Shown here one piece after another: positions 33,327 through 42,161 of a DNA stretch of 64,000 bases. Origin of the DNA: Actinacidiphila glaucinigra (GTDB taxonomy: Bacteria; Actinomycetota; Actinomycetes; Streptomycetales; Streptomycetaceae); the NCBI RefSeq assembly GCF_900188405.1, contig NZ_FZOF01000004.1:310001-374000 (forward strand), given 5' to 3'. Each line of letters opens with the position of its first letter. Within the stretch, counting starts at the first letter, position 1. The translations under genes were made by a program, and so were the position numbers. The notes under the pieces were generated by a model. It searched no databases and was not told the origin of the DNA. It saw only the letters and a program-made list of their open reading frames with translations.

Positions 33327-35593
33327 CCCCCGATCTCCCCGGTCTCCGCTGTTCCTTGCGGTGCTGCGGCGTCCCTGCCGCGGGCCAGGCCGCGGGCGAA
33401 CGCCGTGATGGTGGAACGAGCCTCTTCCGGAGATCGTTCCCTTTCGTCTCCCCCGCCAGGCGGCTCCGCCGGGCTCTGGTGCACGCCGTCGTCCCTCAGT
33501 TGCGCTACGAGACTGGCCTGCCGCTGCCGCTTCGGCAACCCCGTCACCGTGCGGCCTTCCTCCCGCGGCCGGGTCGGCCCCCGCCGCGGCCTCGGTGTGC
33601 GCGGCGCCGCGTCCGCGCGATCCGGACCCGGCGGTTCGGGCACGGCTCGTGGACGGAGCACGTGCTCCCCGGTCTCGACGTCGTCGCCCGAGGCGTCCAC
33701 GAGCACCGACTGCGGGATGAACACCACCGCCACGGTGCCGTCGAACCGCCCGCGGCGCAGGGTGACGCGCACCCCCTGCCGGGCGGCGAGCCGTCCGACG
33801 GTGAACAGGCCGAGGCGGTCGGTCTCGGGAAGTTCCGACCCCGCGCCGGCCTCGCCGAGTTCGTTGTTGGCCTCGGCGAGCCGCTCGGTGCTCATGCCCA
33901 GGCCGCGGTCCTCGACCTCCAGGACGTAGCCGCCGGCGACGACCTCGCCGCGCACCTCGACCTTGGTGTCGGGCGGCGAGAAGGCCGTGGCGTTGTCGAT
34001 GAGTTCCGCCAGCAGGTGCAGCACGTCGGCGACCGCGGGTCCGGTCAGCGCCACCCGGGGCATGCGCCGGACGGTGACCCGCTGGTAGTGCTCGACCTCG
34101 CCGACCGCGGCGCGCGCCACCTCCGCGAGCCGGACCGGGCGGCGCCAGGCGCGGCCCGGTGCGTTCCCGGAGAGGATCAGCAGGCCCTCGGCGTGCCGGC
34201 GCATGCGGACGGCGATGTGGTCGACACGGAAGAGGTCGTCGAGGTCCGCCGGGTCACCCGAGCGGCGCTCCATGGCGTCGAGCAGTGTCAGCTGACGGTG
34301 CAGCAGCACCTGGCTGCGGCGGGCCAGATTGGTGAAGACGGCGGAGACCCCGCGGCGCAGCTTCTCCTGGTCGACGGCCGCCTGGACGGCGGCGCGCTGG
34401 GCGTTGTTGAAGGCGCGGCCGACCTGTCCGATCTCGTCGGCGCCGAAGCGCAGGTCGGGTGCGGCGCGGGCGACGGCGTCGTCGTCGAGCTCCTCGCCCG
34501 CGCGTAGCCTGCGGAGCACCTCCGGCAGCCGCTTCCCCGACAGTTCCAGCGCCTGGTTGCGCAGCAGCGTCAGCCGGCGGGCGATGCCGCGTCCGATGAG
34601 CAGGGAGATGACGACCGACAGGACGACGAGGAAGAGTCCGGCGAGGCTGACCGCGCCGGTCCGCACGAGCACGTCCATGCCGTCGTCACGCGCCTGCTGG
34701 CCGACCTCGCCGGCGGCCGCGACGTTGATGTCGCTGAGCTCGGTGAGCGCCCGGTCGGCGTTCTGCCGCCAGCGGTCCCGGGAGACGACGAGGCCGACGT
34801 CCTTGGCGCCCGCCGAGCGGGCCGCGGTCTCCATGGAGTCCAGCGTCCAGGCGACGCTGCCGCCCTCGAACTCGTCGAGGCTCTCCTTGGCGGCCTTGGT
34901 CAACTCCGGGTCGACGATGGAGTGCAGCAGTTTGCGCCCGTCGATGGTGCCGATGAACTCGCGGTACTGACTGGCCGTCATGGCCGGTCCGACCTGCGCG
35001 GCGGTGAGCATGGCGTCCTCGCGGGACAGCAGTTCCCTGGCGCGTACGAGGTCGATGACGAACCCGCCCTGCCGGGCGACCTCGCCGCTCTGCAGCGCGG
35101 CGAGCGATCCCCGCAGCCGGAAGATGGGGTCGATCACAGACGAGTAGCGGTGGAGCGTCATCGACCAGCCGATGTCGCGCTGTCTGACGTCCTCGCGCAG
35201 CGGCTGCAGGTCCTTGGCCGCGGTGATCAGCTCGGTGAGCCGGCGCCGCTGGGCGAGGTCCAGTTCGGTGCCCCGCGCCTGCTCGCGCGCGTGCTCCCGG
35301 ACGACCGTGAGCAGCCGGTCGGTGGTCCGCTCGGCGCTCTCCAGCTCGGCGCCGCCGGTCTCGCCGTCCGACGCCACATAGGCGACGCCGAGCCGCCGCT
35401 CGACCTGCAGGGCCCGTCCGAGGTCGTCGGCGGGAGTCCCGTAGTAGCGGTAGGTGTCCGCGATCCCCATGAGGGCGAAGGCCCCGCGCACCGAGGTGAA
35501 GGTGCTGTATGTCCACAGACCCGCCAGCGAGAGCAGCGGCACCAGGAGAAGTACCACGAGTTGCGTGCGGATGGTGCGGGGGCGCAGGCGCAT
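33323..35593 (-). CDS. cvnA: Conservon membrane histidine kinase CvnA, conservon 1
   Basis: 756 residues from ATG 35593. Membrane helix at about 12-33, extracellular nitrate/nitrite-type (NIT) sensing region (about 40-310), second helix (SLAGLFLVVLSVVISLLIG), HAMP-like linker, and a HATPase domain with N box ELIDNATAFSP, G1 EDRGLGM and G2 DRLGLFTVGRLA. The tail is Pro/Arg-rich and carries GLPKRQRQASLVAQL and EEARSTITAFARG, shared with the second CvnA. It senses an external signal and talks to CvnB and CvnC. The ligand is unknown. Confidence 0.9.
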   Translation of the reverse strand: MRLRPRTIRTQLVVLLLVPLLSLAGLWTYSTFTSVRGAFALMGIADTYRYYGTPADDLGRALQVERRLGVAYVASDGETGGAELESAERTTDRLLTVVREHAREQARGTELDLAQRRRLTELITAAKDLQPLREDVRQRDIGWSMTLHRYSSVIDPIFRLRGSLAALQSGEVARQGGFVIDLVRARELLSREDAMLTAAQVGPAMTASQYREFIGTIDGRKLLHSIVDPELTKAAKESLDEFEGGSVAWTLDSMETAARSAGAKDVGLVVSRDRWRQNADRALTELSDINVAAAGEVGQQARDDGMDVLVRTGAVSLAGLFLVVLSVVISLLIGRGIARRLTLLRNQALELSGKRLPEVLRRLRAGEELDDDAVARAAPDLRFGADEIGQVGRAFNNAQRAAVQAAVDQEKLRRGVSAVFTNLARRSQVLLHRQLTLLDAMERRSGDPADLDDLFRVDHIAVRMRRHAEGLLILSGNAPGRAWRRPVRLAEVARAAVGEVEHYQRVTVRRMPRVALTGPAVADVLHLLAELIDNATAFSPPDTKVEVRGEVVAGGYVLEVEDRGLGMSTERLAEANNELGEAGAGSELPETDRLGLFTVGRLAARQGVRVTLRRGRFDGTVAVVFIPQSVLVDASGDDVETGEHVLRPRAVPEPPGPDRADAAPRTPRPRRGPTRPREEGRTVTGLPKRQRQASLVAQLRDDGVHQSPAEPPGGGDERERSPEEARSTITAFARGLARGRDAAAPQGTAETGEIGG

Positions 35594-35673
35594 GCGTGAG
35601 GTCCTCGGTCGACCATGGGTTCGATGGGGAGGGGCACAGTCTGACCCACGAATGCCCTCTTGGTGACACCGAC

Positions 35674-35687
35674 TGTGACATCTCACA
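35674..35687. promoter_or_regulatory. TGTGA-N4-TCACA inverted repeat in the cvnA promoter region
   Basis: TGTGACATCTCACA has perfect 5-base arms. A related half GGTGACA precedes it at 35661-35668. It resembles a Crp-type site but with 4 instead of 6 central bases. It lies between the divergent cvnA and alpha/beta-hydrolase genes, 81 bases from the cvnA start. Confidence 0.4.
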
Positions 35688-35831
35688 ATCCCTTTCCTTG
35701 TGACGCCCTCGGGTGCGGGGCCGGCGGGAGCGGCGTACCCTGCCCGGTCCGCCCGCTCCACCTGGAGCACGTTCACCTCGCGCTAACGGCGCGGCATTGC
35801 GGGGGAAACCCCCCTGCCGCACGCTGGACGC

Positions 35832-36851
35832 ATGGAACGGGGACAGGTCGTGCGCCGGGTCTACGGTCCCGCCCCGGACGCGGAGGACGGTTCGCAGGGG
35901 GTCCCTCTGGTCCATCGCGACATCCACGGTTACCGGCGTGCGTTCCGGCTGGGCGGCAGCGGGCCGCCTCTGCTGCTGATCCACGGTCTCGGCGACTCGT
36001 CGGCGACGTGGGCGCACATCCTGCCCCGGCTGGGGCGCCGGCACACGGTCATCGCGCCCGATCTCCTGGGTCACGGTAACAGTGAGCGGCCCCGTGCCGA
36101 CTACGCGGTGGCGGCCTACGCGTGCGGAATGCGCGACCTGCTGGGCGTGCTGGACGTCGACCGGGTGTCGGTCGTGGGGCACTCGCTCGGGGCGGGCGTC
36201 GCGATGCAGTTCGCCTACCAGTTCCCGGAGCGCTGCGAACGCCTGGTGATCGTGGGCGGTGGCGGGCTGGGGCCGGAGGTGCACCCATTGCTGCGCCTGG
36301 CGGCCGGTCCGGGGTCCGAGGTGACGCTGCCGCTCGCCACCTCACCTCCCGTGCGCGGGGCATTGCGGCTGCTCGCGCCGCTGCTGAGGACGGCCGGCGG
36401 GCTCGGGCTGGGCCGCCACGACTTCGACTACGTCCTCGAGCGCTACCTCATGCTGGACAGCTCCATGGCGCGTCAGGCGTTCCTTCGCACCCTGCGAGCG
36501 GGTGTCGACATGCGGGGGCAGGTCATCACGATGATGGACCGCAGTTACCTGACGGCGGGTCTGCCGACCCTGATCATGTGGGGCGAGCACGACGGGGTGA
36601 TCCCGGTGCGTCACGCCCTGCGGGCTCACGCCGCGATGCCGGGCAGCCGGCTGGAACTGTTCGAGGACGCGGGGCACTTCCCGCACCATGACGCGCCCGG
36701 ACGTTTCGTCGACGTACTGGAGGATTTCCTGGCCACCACCACGCCGCAGGAGTACGACCCGGTGCTCTGGCGGCGGCTGCTGCGGCGCGGACGGCCGGAC
36801 GTGCCGCTCTACCAGGAGGTCGAGCCGTCGCACCCCTCCAGCGGGTCCTGA
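35832..36851 (+). CDS. Alpha/beta-fold hydrolase
   Basis: 339 residues from ATG 35832. The fold is clear: LLLIHGLGDSSATWAHILP with oxyanion region, nucleophile elbow VVGHSLGAG (Ser near residue 118), Asp in MWGEHDGVIP near 260 and His in EDAGHFPHHD near 283. No signal peptide. Length is longer than a minimal hydrolase because of a cap region (VHPLLRLAAG to LRTAGGLGLGR). Substrate unknown. It is divergent from conservon 1. Confidence 0.88.
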   Translation: MERGQVVRRVYGPAPDAEDGSQGVPLVHRDIHGYRRAFRLGGSGPPLLLIHGLGDSSATWAHILPRLGRRHTVIAPDLLGHGNSERPRADYAVAAYACGMRDLLGVLDVDRVSVVGHSLGAGVAMQFAYQFPERCERLVIVGGGGLGPEVHPLLRLAAGPGSEVTLPLATSPPVRGALRLLAPLLRTAGGLGLGRHDFDYVLERYLMLDSSMARQAFLRTLRAGVDMRGQVITMMDRSYLTAGLPTLIMWGEHDGVIPVRHALRAHAAMPGSRLELFEDAGHFPHHDAPGRFVDVLEDFLATTTPQEYDPVLWRRLLRRGRPDVPLYQEVEPSHPSSGS

Positions 36852-36885
36852 GGCCGTCGGCCGCCGTCCGGGGCAGGATGGGGGC

Positions 36886-37314
36886 ATGGGACACAGGATG
36901 ACCGAGGAAGAGTGGCGGGCCTTCGTCTCCGCCGGGACGCGCACGGGCAAGCTGGCCACCACGCGGGCGGACGGAACGCCCCATGTGGCGCCCGTCTGGT
37001 TCCTGCTGGACGGCGACGACGTCGTGTTCAACACGGGCAAGGCCACCGTCAAGGGCCGCAACATCACGCGCGACGGCCGGGTCGCCCTGTGTGTGGACGA
37101 TGACCGGCCGCCGTTCGCGTACGTGGTGCTGCAGGGACGGGCCGAGGTGAGCGAGGAACCCGGTCCGCTGCGGGAGTGGGCCACCCGGATCGCCGCCCGC
37201 TACATGGGCGAGGACGTCGCCGAGGAGTTCGGGGCCCGCAATGGGGTGCCCGGTGAACTCCTGGTGCGGGTGCGGATCGACAAGGTGCTCGCCGAGTCCG
37301 GTGTGGCGGACTGA
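36886..37314 (+). CDS. PPOX-class F420- or FMN-dependent oxidoreductase
   Basis: 142 residues, or 138 from ATG 36898. Split-barrel flavin/F420-binding fold: GKLATTRADGTPHVAPVWFLLDGDDVVFNTGKATVKGRNI and VLQGRAEVSEEPG are typical of the PPOX/pyridoxamine-oxidase-like actinobacterial F420 group. It likely reduces or oxidises an unknown small molecule. It starts 34 bases after the hydrolase gene on the same strand. Confidence 0.85.
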   Translation: MGHRMTEEEWRAFVSAGTRTGKLATTRADGTPHVAPVWFLLDGDDVVFNTGKATVKGRNITRDGRVALCVDDDRPPFAYVVLQGRAEVSEEPGPLREWATRIAARYMGEDVAEEFGARNGVPGELLVRVRIDKVLAESGVAD

Positions 37315-37341
37315 GCCCCGCGGGCCCGCCGCCGGCCCGGG

Positions 37342-37998
37342 TCAGCGGATCGGCTTGCCTCCGTTGGCCTTCTTGCCGTTGGCGCCCATGGCCCACCAGG
37401 TGCCGCCCACACCGTGACCGTTGGTGTCGCCGGGCTTGGTGTCACCGGCGAACCAGTAGACGGGCCAGCAGTTGTACGACAGCTGCTTGGTGCCGTCCGG
37501 CCGGGTGTAGGTGCTGACGAGCTTGGGGTTGAGGCCGGCGGCCTCGGCCTGCTCCTTGGTGACGGGCTTGGCGGCCGGCCACTTCTTGAGGCACTCGCCG
37601 GTGCAGTTGGACACCATCGGCCAGTCGGTGTCCTTGTCGAAGCGGTACAGGGTGCGGCCCTTGAAGTCGACGAGGATGTCGCCGAGCTTGGCGTCGTTGA
37701 CGACGGACAGGATGGGCCACTTCTTGTCGGAGGCGGCGTCCGTGGTGCCGCTGTCGGAGCTGTCGTCCGTACCGCCGGCGTATCCGTCGTCGGTGCCCGA
37801 GGACGGGTCGTCCGAGGTCTCGCTGTCGTACCCGTACCCGGATCCCGGCTGCGCGGTGGCCGACTGGACCGCGTCCTGCTGCTGCGCAGCCGGTGCCACG
37901 CTGCCGGCCTGGTCGTAGCCGTTCGACCCGCCGCAGGCGGTGACGAGGAGGAGGGCAGCGGCCGTTCCGGCGACTGCGGCACCGATCCGCTTGTGCAT
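37342..37998 (-). CDS. Secreted-repeat lipoprotein (Lipoprotein_15 type)
   Basis: 218 residues. Signal with lipobox LLLVTAC puts the acylated Cys near residue 22; then an Asp/Ser/Gly-rich spacer (about 30-95). The C-terminal half carries PF03640-like repeats: GDILVDFKGRTLYRFDKDTDWPMVSNCTGECLKKWPAA with its paired Cys, and a second weaker unit. The same architecture is known as SCO0930-type lipoproteins of Streptomyces. Role outside the membrane is unknown; redox or metal links are guesses. Confidence 0.82.
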   Translation of the reverse strand: MHKRIGAAVAGTAAALLLVTACGGSNGYDQAGSVAPAAQQQDAVQSATAQPGSGYGYDSETSDDPSSGTDDGYAGGTDDSSDSGTTDAASDKKWPILSVVNDAKLGDILVDFKGRTLYRFDKDTDWPMVSNCTGECLKKWPAAKPVTKEQAEAAGLNPKLVSTYTRPDGTKQLSYNCWPVYWFAGDTKPGDTNGHGVGGTWWAMGANGKKANGGKPIR

Positions 37999-38145
37999 CT
38001 GGACTCCTTGAGCGGTAGGGGCGTCGGGGCCCGTGCGCCCCGTCTGGCCACCTGTACGCACCCGGTTCGGGAGTCTCTCAATGCACTGTGAATTCCTTCT
38101 TCGGCGGCGCCGTTCTGCTAGGGTGCCCCGCTCCGCCACGCAGTG

Positions 38146-38736
38146 TCAGCTCACCGACTCCAGAAGGCGCGCCGCGTGCATCCGCCCGGCGTGCTCGACG
38201 AGGGCGATCAGCACCTCCTTGCCCGACGCGCGGTCCCGCGCGTCGCAGAGGACGACAGGGGTGCCGTCCTGGAGGTCGAGGGCGCGCGCGATGTCCTCGG
38301 GGCGGTGCTCCTGCGTGCCGGGGAAGCGGTTGACGGCGACGGCGAACGGGATCTTCCGGTGCTCGAAGAAGTCCACGGCCGGGAAGGAGTCCTCCAGGCG
38401 GCGGGTGTCGGCGAGCACGACCGCGCCGAGCGCCCCTTGTGACAGCTCGTCCCACAGGAACCAGAACCGGTCCTGGCCGGGGGTGCCGAACAGGTAGAGC
38501 GAGAGTCCCGCCCTGACGGTGATCCGGCCGAAGTCCATCGCCACGGTGGTGGTGGACTTCCGCTCGACTCCCATGGTGTCGTCCACATGGCGTCCGGCCT
38601 CGGTCAGCTGCTCCTCGGTGCGCAGCGGCCGGATCTCGCTCACCGCGCCCACCATGGTGGTCTTGCCGACCCCGAATCCCCCCGCGATGAGGATCTTCAG
38701 GGCCATGACCGGTGTCTCAGAGTGCCCGGAGTCCAT
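38146..38736 (-). CDS. cvnD: Conservon small GTPase CvnD, conservon 2
   Basis: 196 residues from ATG 38736, which overlaps cvnC by 20 bases and is preceded by GAGAGG; ATG 38706 (MALKIL) would also give a working protein. P-loop GGFGVGKTT, switch II-like LFGTPGQDRF and NRFPGT near residue 135 (NKxD position) show an MglA/Ras-like GTPase. It is the output switch of the conservon. Only one CvnD is present for two conservons in the window. Confidence 0.92.
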   Translation of the reverse strand: MDSGHSETPVMALKILIAGGFGVGKTTMVGAVSEIRPLRTEEQLTEAGRHVDDTMGVERKSTTTVAMDFGRITVRAGLSLYLFGTPGQDRFWFLWDELSQGALGAVVLADTRRLEDSFPAVDFFEHRKIPFAVAVNRFPGTQEHRPEDIARALDLQDGTPVVLCDARDRASGKEVLIALVEHAGRMHAARLLESVS

Positions 38737-39112
38737 TGATCACCTCTCGCAGGATGCGCTCGTCAGGTAGCTGCGCCGGCGGTACGGGAGTGCTCACCCG
38801 TACGCTGCCGAGCGTCAGGAGGTCGCCGAGGAGGACGCGTACGACGCCCACCGGCAGGTCGGCGTCGGCCGCAAGCTCCGCGACCGACAGGGGCTCGTCC
38901 CGGCACAGCGCGAGCAGCGCGTTGTGCTCGGGTTCGAGCGCGGGATCGTCGGCGGCGCCGGGTTCGGCGAGCACCAGGGCGATCAGGTCCAGGGCGGCGA
39001 CCGCCGTGCCGGGCCGGGTACGGCCGCCGGTCATGGCGTACGGGCGCACCAGGGGTCCGGCCGCGTCGTCGTACCAGTGGCCGTCCGGCCCGCGCTGGTG
39101 CCCGCCGTTCAT
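38717..39112 (-). CDS. cvnC: Conservon protein CvnC (DUF742), conservon 2
   Basis: 131 residues from ATG 39112 (GTG 39115 directly before it). Same plan as the other CvnC: WYDDAAGPLVRPYAMTGGRTRPG, CRDEPLSVAELAADADLPVGVVRVLLGDLL, ILREVINGLRAL. It overlaps the GTPase gene and lies 14 bases after cvnB. Confidence 0.9.
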   Translation of the reverse strand: MNGGHQRGPDGHWYDDAAGPLVRPYAMTGGRTRPGTAVAALDLIALVLAEPGAADDPALEPEHNALLALCRDEPLSVAELAADADLPVGVVRVLLGDLLTLGSVRVSTPVPPAQLPDERILREVINGLRAL

Positions 39113-39126
39113 CACCCGCGCGCCGG

Positions 39127-39549
39127 TCAGCCAGCGACCGGGCCGGCTGCGCCGAGGCGCGGCGGGGTGTGCAGGTGCTCGCCCACGCGCTTGACGAGGC
39201 GGGCCATCTCATAGGCGATCAGGCCCACATCGGCGCCCGCCCCGGTGAACACCGCGAGGCAGGAGCCCTCGCCCGCGGCGGCCACGAAGAGGAAGCCCTG
39301 GTCGAGTTCGACCATGGTCTGCCGGACCTGACCGGCTGCGAAATGGCGTCCGGCGCCCTTGGCGAGGCTGTGGAAGCCCGAGGCGACGGCCGCAAGGTGC
39401 TCGGCGTCCTCGCGGGTCAGCCCGCGCGAGGAGCCCACGGCCAGGCCGTCACCCGACAGCACCACGGCGTGGCGAACGTGGGCCACCCGGTCGGTGATGT
39501 CGTCCAGCAGCCAGTCCAGTTCACCGGACCGGTTCGATGCGTCGATCAT
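39127..39549 (-). CDS. cvnB: Conservon protein CvnB (roadblock/LC7), conservon 2
   Basis: 140 residues from ATG 39549, sharing ATGA with the cvnA stop. Roadblock/LC7 motifs: WLLDDITDRVAHVRHAVVLSGDGLAVGSSRGL, HLAAVASGFHSLAKGAGRHF, FLFVAAAGEGSCLAVF. Serves as partner of the downstream GTPase. Confidence 0.92.
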   Translation of the reverse strand: MIDASNRSGELDWLLDDITDRVAHVRHAVVLSGDGLAVGSSRGLTREDAEHLAAVASGFHSLAKGAGRHFAAGQVRQTMVELDQGFLFVAAAGEGSCLAVFTGAGADVGLIAYEMARLVKRVGEHLHTPPRLGAAGPVAG

Positions 39550-42161
39550 CTGTGCTCTCCTTCGCGGGGTGCCGGGTCCTTGGTGCGGGCGTGGTCCTGC
39601 TCGCCGTCCTCCGGCGTGGTGTCCGCACCGTCCTGGTCGTCCGGCCCTCCGGGGCCGGGCCGGACGCCGACACGCTGCGGGGCGGGCCGCAGGGGGCGCG
39701 GGCCGGCCGGTTCCCCGTCGGCGGCGTCGCGGACTCCGGCACCGCCGCCTCGGATCCAGCCGCGGCGGAATGCGGCCATCGTCGAGCGCGCCTGCTCGGC
39801 CGTCCGTTCGGGGACGTCGTGCTCCACGCCCTGCGTCCCAGGCAGGCGTTCGGGTGCGCGAGGCTCCAGGAGCTGCGGGGCGAGGCTCGCGCGGCGTACG
39901 CGGCGCGGGAGTCCTCCGTCGGCGGCGGGCACGGCCGCGGGGGCACCGACGGCCGCGGGAGCGGACGCCCCGTCCCGGGCCGGGGCGGGCCCGGGCACGG
40001 GCACGGGCACCGTGGGCTCCGGCAGGCGGACGGGCCGGGGCGCGGAAGGGCGCGGCAGCCCGTCGCCGTCGCCGCGCGGGGAGGCCGCCGCTGGGGGCGG
40101 GACCTCCGCGGGCCCCTGGAGGGGTCCGTGCGGGCCGGACGCCGCGCCCCCCGTCCCCACGCCCCGTGGGGCGCGGGCCTCGGGTGCCCTCATGTCGAGC
40201 AGGGCGGTGGGCAGCAGGACGACGGCGGTGGTGCCGCCGTACGGGGAAGTGCGCAGGGAGACCCTGACGTCGTGCCGCCGGGCGAGCCGGCTGACGACGA
40301 ACAGGCCGAGCCGGTCGCTGTCGAACAGGTCGAACGCCTGGGTCCGGGCGATGCGCCGGTTCGCCTCGTCCATGGCCTCCTTGCCCATGCCGAGCCCGCG
40401 GTCCTCGATCTCCAGGGCATAGCCGTTGCCGACCTGTTCGCCGTAGACGCGCACCTTGGTGTGGGGCGGGGAGAACTGGGTGGCGTTCTCGACGAGTTCG
40501 GCGATCAGATGGGTGAGGTCGGCGACCGCCGAGCCGACGACCGCCGCAAGGGGGAGCCGGCGGACCTCGACGCGGGCGTAGTCCTCGACCTCCGCGACGG
40601 CGGCGCGCACCACATTGGTGAGGGGCACGGGTTTGCTCCAGGCGCGGCCGGGAGCGGCGCCGGAGAGGATGATCAGGCCCTCGGCGTGCCGCCGCATCCG
40701 GGTGGTGAGGTGGTCGAGCCTGAACAGGTCCTCCAGCTCGCCCGGGTCCTCGGTGCGCCGTTCCATGCTGTCGAGCAGCGCCAGTTGACGGTGCACGAGG
40801 ACCTGGCTGCGGCGCGCGAGGTTGACGAAGACGCCGGAGACCCCGTTGACCAGTTCGGCACGCTCCGCAGCGGCGCGCAGCGCGGCACGCTGCACCGTGG
40901 CCAGTGCCTCCGCGACCTGGCCGATCTCGTCGGCGCCGTGCCTGCCGAGGGGCGCCTCCTTCGCGAGGTCGATCTCCTCCCCGGCGCGGAGCCGACGCAT
41001 GGCGCGCGGCAGTTTGCGGCGGGCGAGTTCGAGCGCGGTGTTGCGCAGGCCGATCAGTTCGACGACGAGGCCGCGGCCGATGCGTACGGAGATGAACAAG
41101 GAAGCGACGACACCGAGGAGGCCGAGCAGCACGGCGATGCCCGAGGTGCTCAACAGGCCCTGTGCGATGGGCCGGTCGGCGGGTGCGGCGGCCGTGGCGA
41201 CCTTCTCCAGACCGGACAGCACCTGCCCGGCGGCCCGGTCCCAGGAGGCGGGGCCCGCGCGGTCCACGGCGTCCTTGCCCGGCCCGGCGTCGAGGACGGC
41301 GTCCTCCATCGCCTCGAGGTCCGCGTACGCGGTGGAGCGGGTCAGCCGCTCCCAGGCGGTGCGGCCGGCACCGCCGAGGTCGGCCGTGCAACCCGCGAGC
41401 AGCACGCGGCGGGCGGTGACGGCACCGCTCAGGTCGCGGTAGCGGTCCGTGGGAAGCCCACGGGTGAGGGCGGCCGCGGCGAGCAGGGCGTCCTCGCGGG
41501 ACAGCTGTTCGGCAGCGCGGCCGATCTCCAGGGCGGTGCGCTCGCCACGGGACGTGGCAAGGGCGCCGCCGATCGCGAAGCCGTCGGTCACGGCGTCGGT
41601 GTAGGCGCGGTACGTCTGCCGCCAGTCCGCCGCTCCCCGGGTGATGCCGGGACGGAGCCTGCGCAGGCGCTCCAGGTCGCCGACGAAGGTGCGCACCCGC
41701 ACGGCCGCGGTGCCCGGCAGGCCGGTGCCGTCGGCGACGGTGTGGCCGCCGCCCAGTTGCAGCAGGGCGGCCGCGCGATCGGTGGCCGTGGCGCGCCTGC
41801 TCAGTTCGGCGGCGGCCTCGGTGGTGGGCCGCGCCAGGTAGCGGGTGGCGGCGCGGCGTTCGGCCTGCAGGGCGGTCACGGTGCCCGCGACCGGCTCGCG
41901 GATCGTTTCTGCAATGCGCTGGGCACGCAGCCGCCCGGAGAGGTCCTGGGCCGTGGTGACGGCGGCGAAGGCCCACAGCGCCATCAGGGAGACGACGGGC
42001 ACCATGAGAAGGGAAACGATCTTCGCGCGCACGCTCCTCGGGCGCAGGCTCAGCCCGCCCTGTGCGGTCCCGCCGTCCCGTCCGCCGTCGGCCGCGTGAG
42101 AGGACGACTCCTCGTCCGCGGGGAGTCCGGCATGCGCTCTGCGCCCCCGTGGCGGCGTCAC
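39546..42161 (-). CDS. cvnA: Conservon membrane histidine kinase CvnA, conservon 2
   Basis: 871 residues from GTG 42161, which overlaps the stop of the MHYT gene (GTGA). Two membrane helices (about 40-62 and 350-372) bracket an extracellular sensing region with NIT-like helices; then HAMP-like linker, and a HATPase domain with ELVENATQFSP, EDRGLGMGKE and DRLGLFVVSRLA. The tail beyond residue 650 is Pro/Ala-rich and low complexity, ending in the shared block GLPRRVRRASLAPQL and EQARSTMAAFRRG. It is about 115 residues longer than CvnA of conservon 1. Confidence 0.88.
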   Translation of the reverse strand: MTPPRGRRAHAGLPADEESSSHAADGGRDGGTAQGGLSLRPRSVRAKIVSLLMVPVVSLMALWAFAAVTTAQDLSGRLRAQRIAETIREPVAGTVTALQAERRAATRYLARPTTEAAAELSRRATATDRAAALLQLGGGHTVADGTGLPGTAAVRVRTFVGDLERLRRLRPGITRGAADWRQTYRAYTDAVTDGFAIGGALATSRGERTALEIGRAAEQLSREDALLAAAALTRGLPTDRYRDLSGAVTARRVLLAGCTADLGGAGRTAWERLTRSTAYADLEAMEDAVLDAGPGKDAVDRAGPASWDRAAGQVLSGLEKVATAAAPADRPIAQGLLSTSGIAVLLGLLGVVASLFISVRIGRGLVVELIGLRNTALELARRKLPRAMRRLRAGEEIDLAKEAPLGRHGADEIGQVAEALATVQRAALRAAAERAELVNGVSGVFVNLARRSQVLVHRQLALLDSMERRTEDPGELEDLFRLDHLTTRMRRHAEGLIILSGAAPGRAWSKPVPLTNVVRAAVAEVEDYARVEVRRLPLAAVVGSAVADLTHLIAELVENATQFSPPHTKVRVYGEQVGNGYALEIEDRGLGMGKEAMDEANRRIARTQAFDLFDSDRLGLFVVSRLARRHDVRVSLRTSPYGGTTAVVLLPTALLDMRAPEARAPRGVGTGGAASGPHGPLQGPAEVPPPAAASPRGDGDGLPRPSAPRPVRLPEPTVPVPVPGPAPARDGASAPAAVGAPAAVPAADGGLPRRVRRASLAPQLLEPRAPERLPGTQGVEHDVPERTAEQARSTMAAFRRGWIRGGGAGVRDAADGEPAGPRPLRPAPQRVGVRPGPGGPDDQDGADTTPEDGEQDHARTKDPAPREGEHR

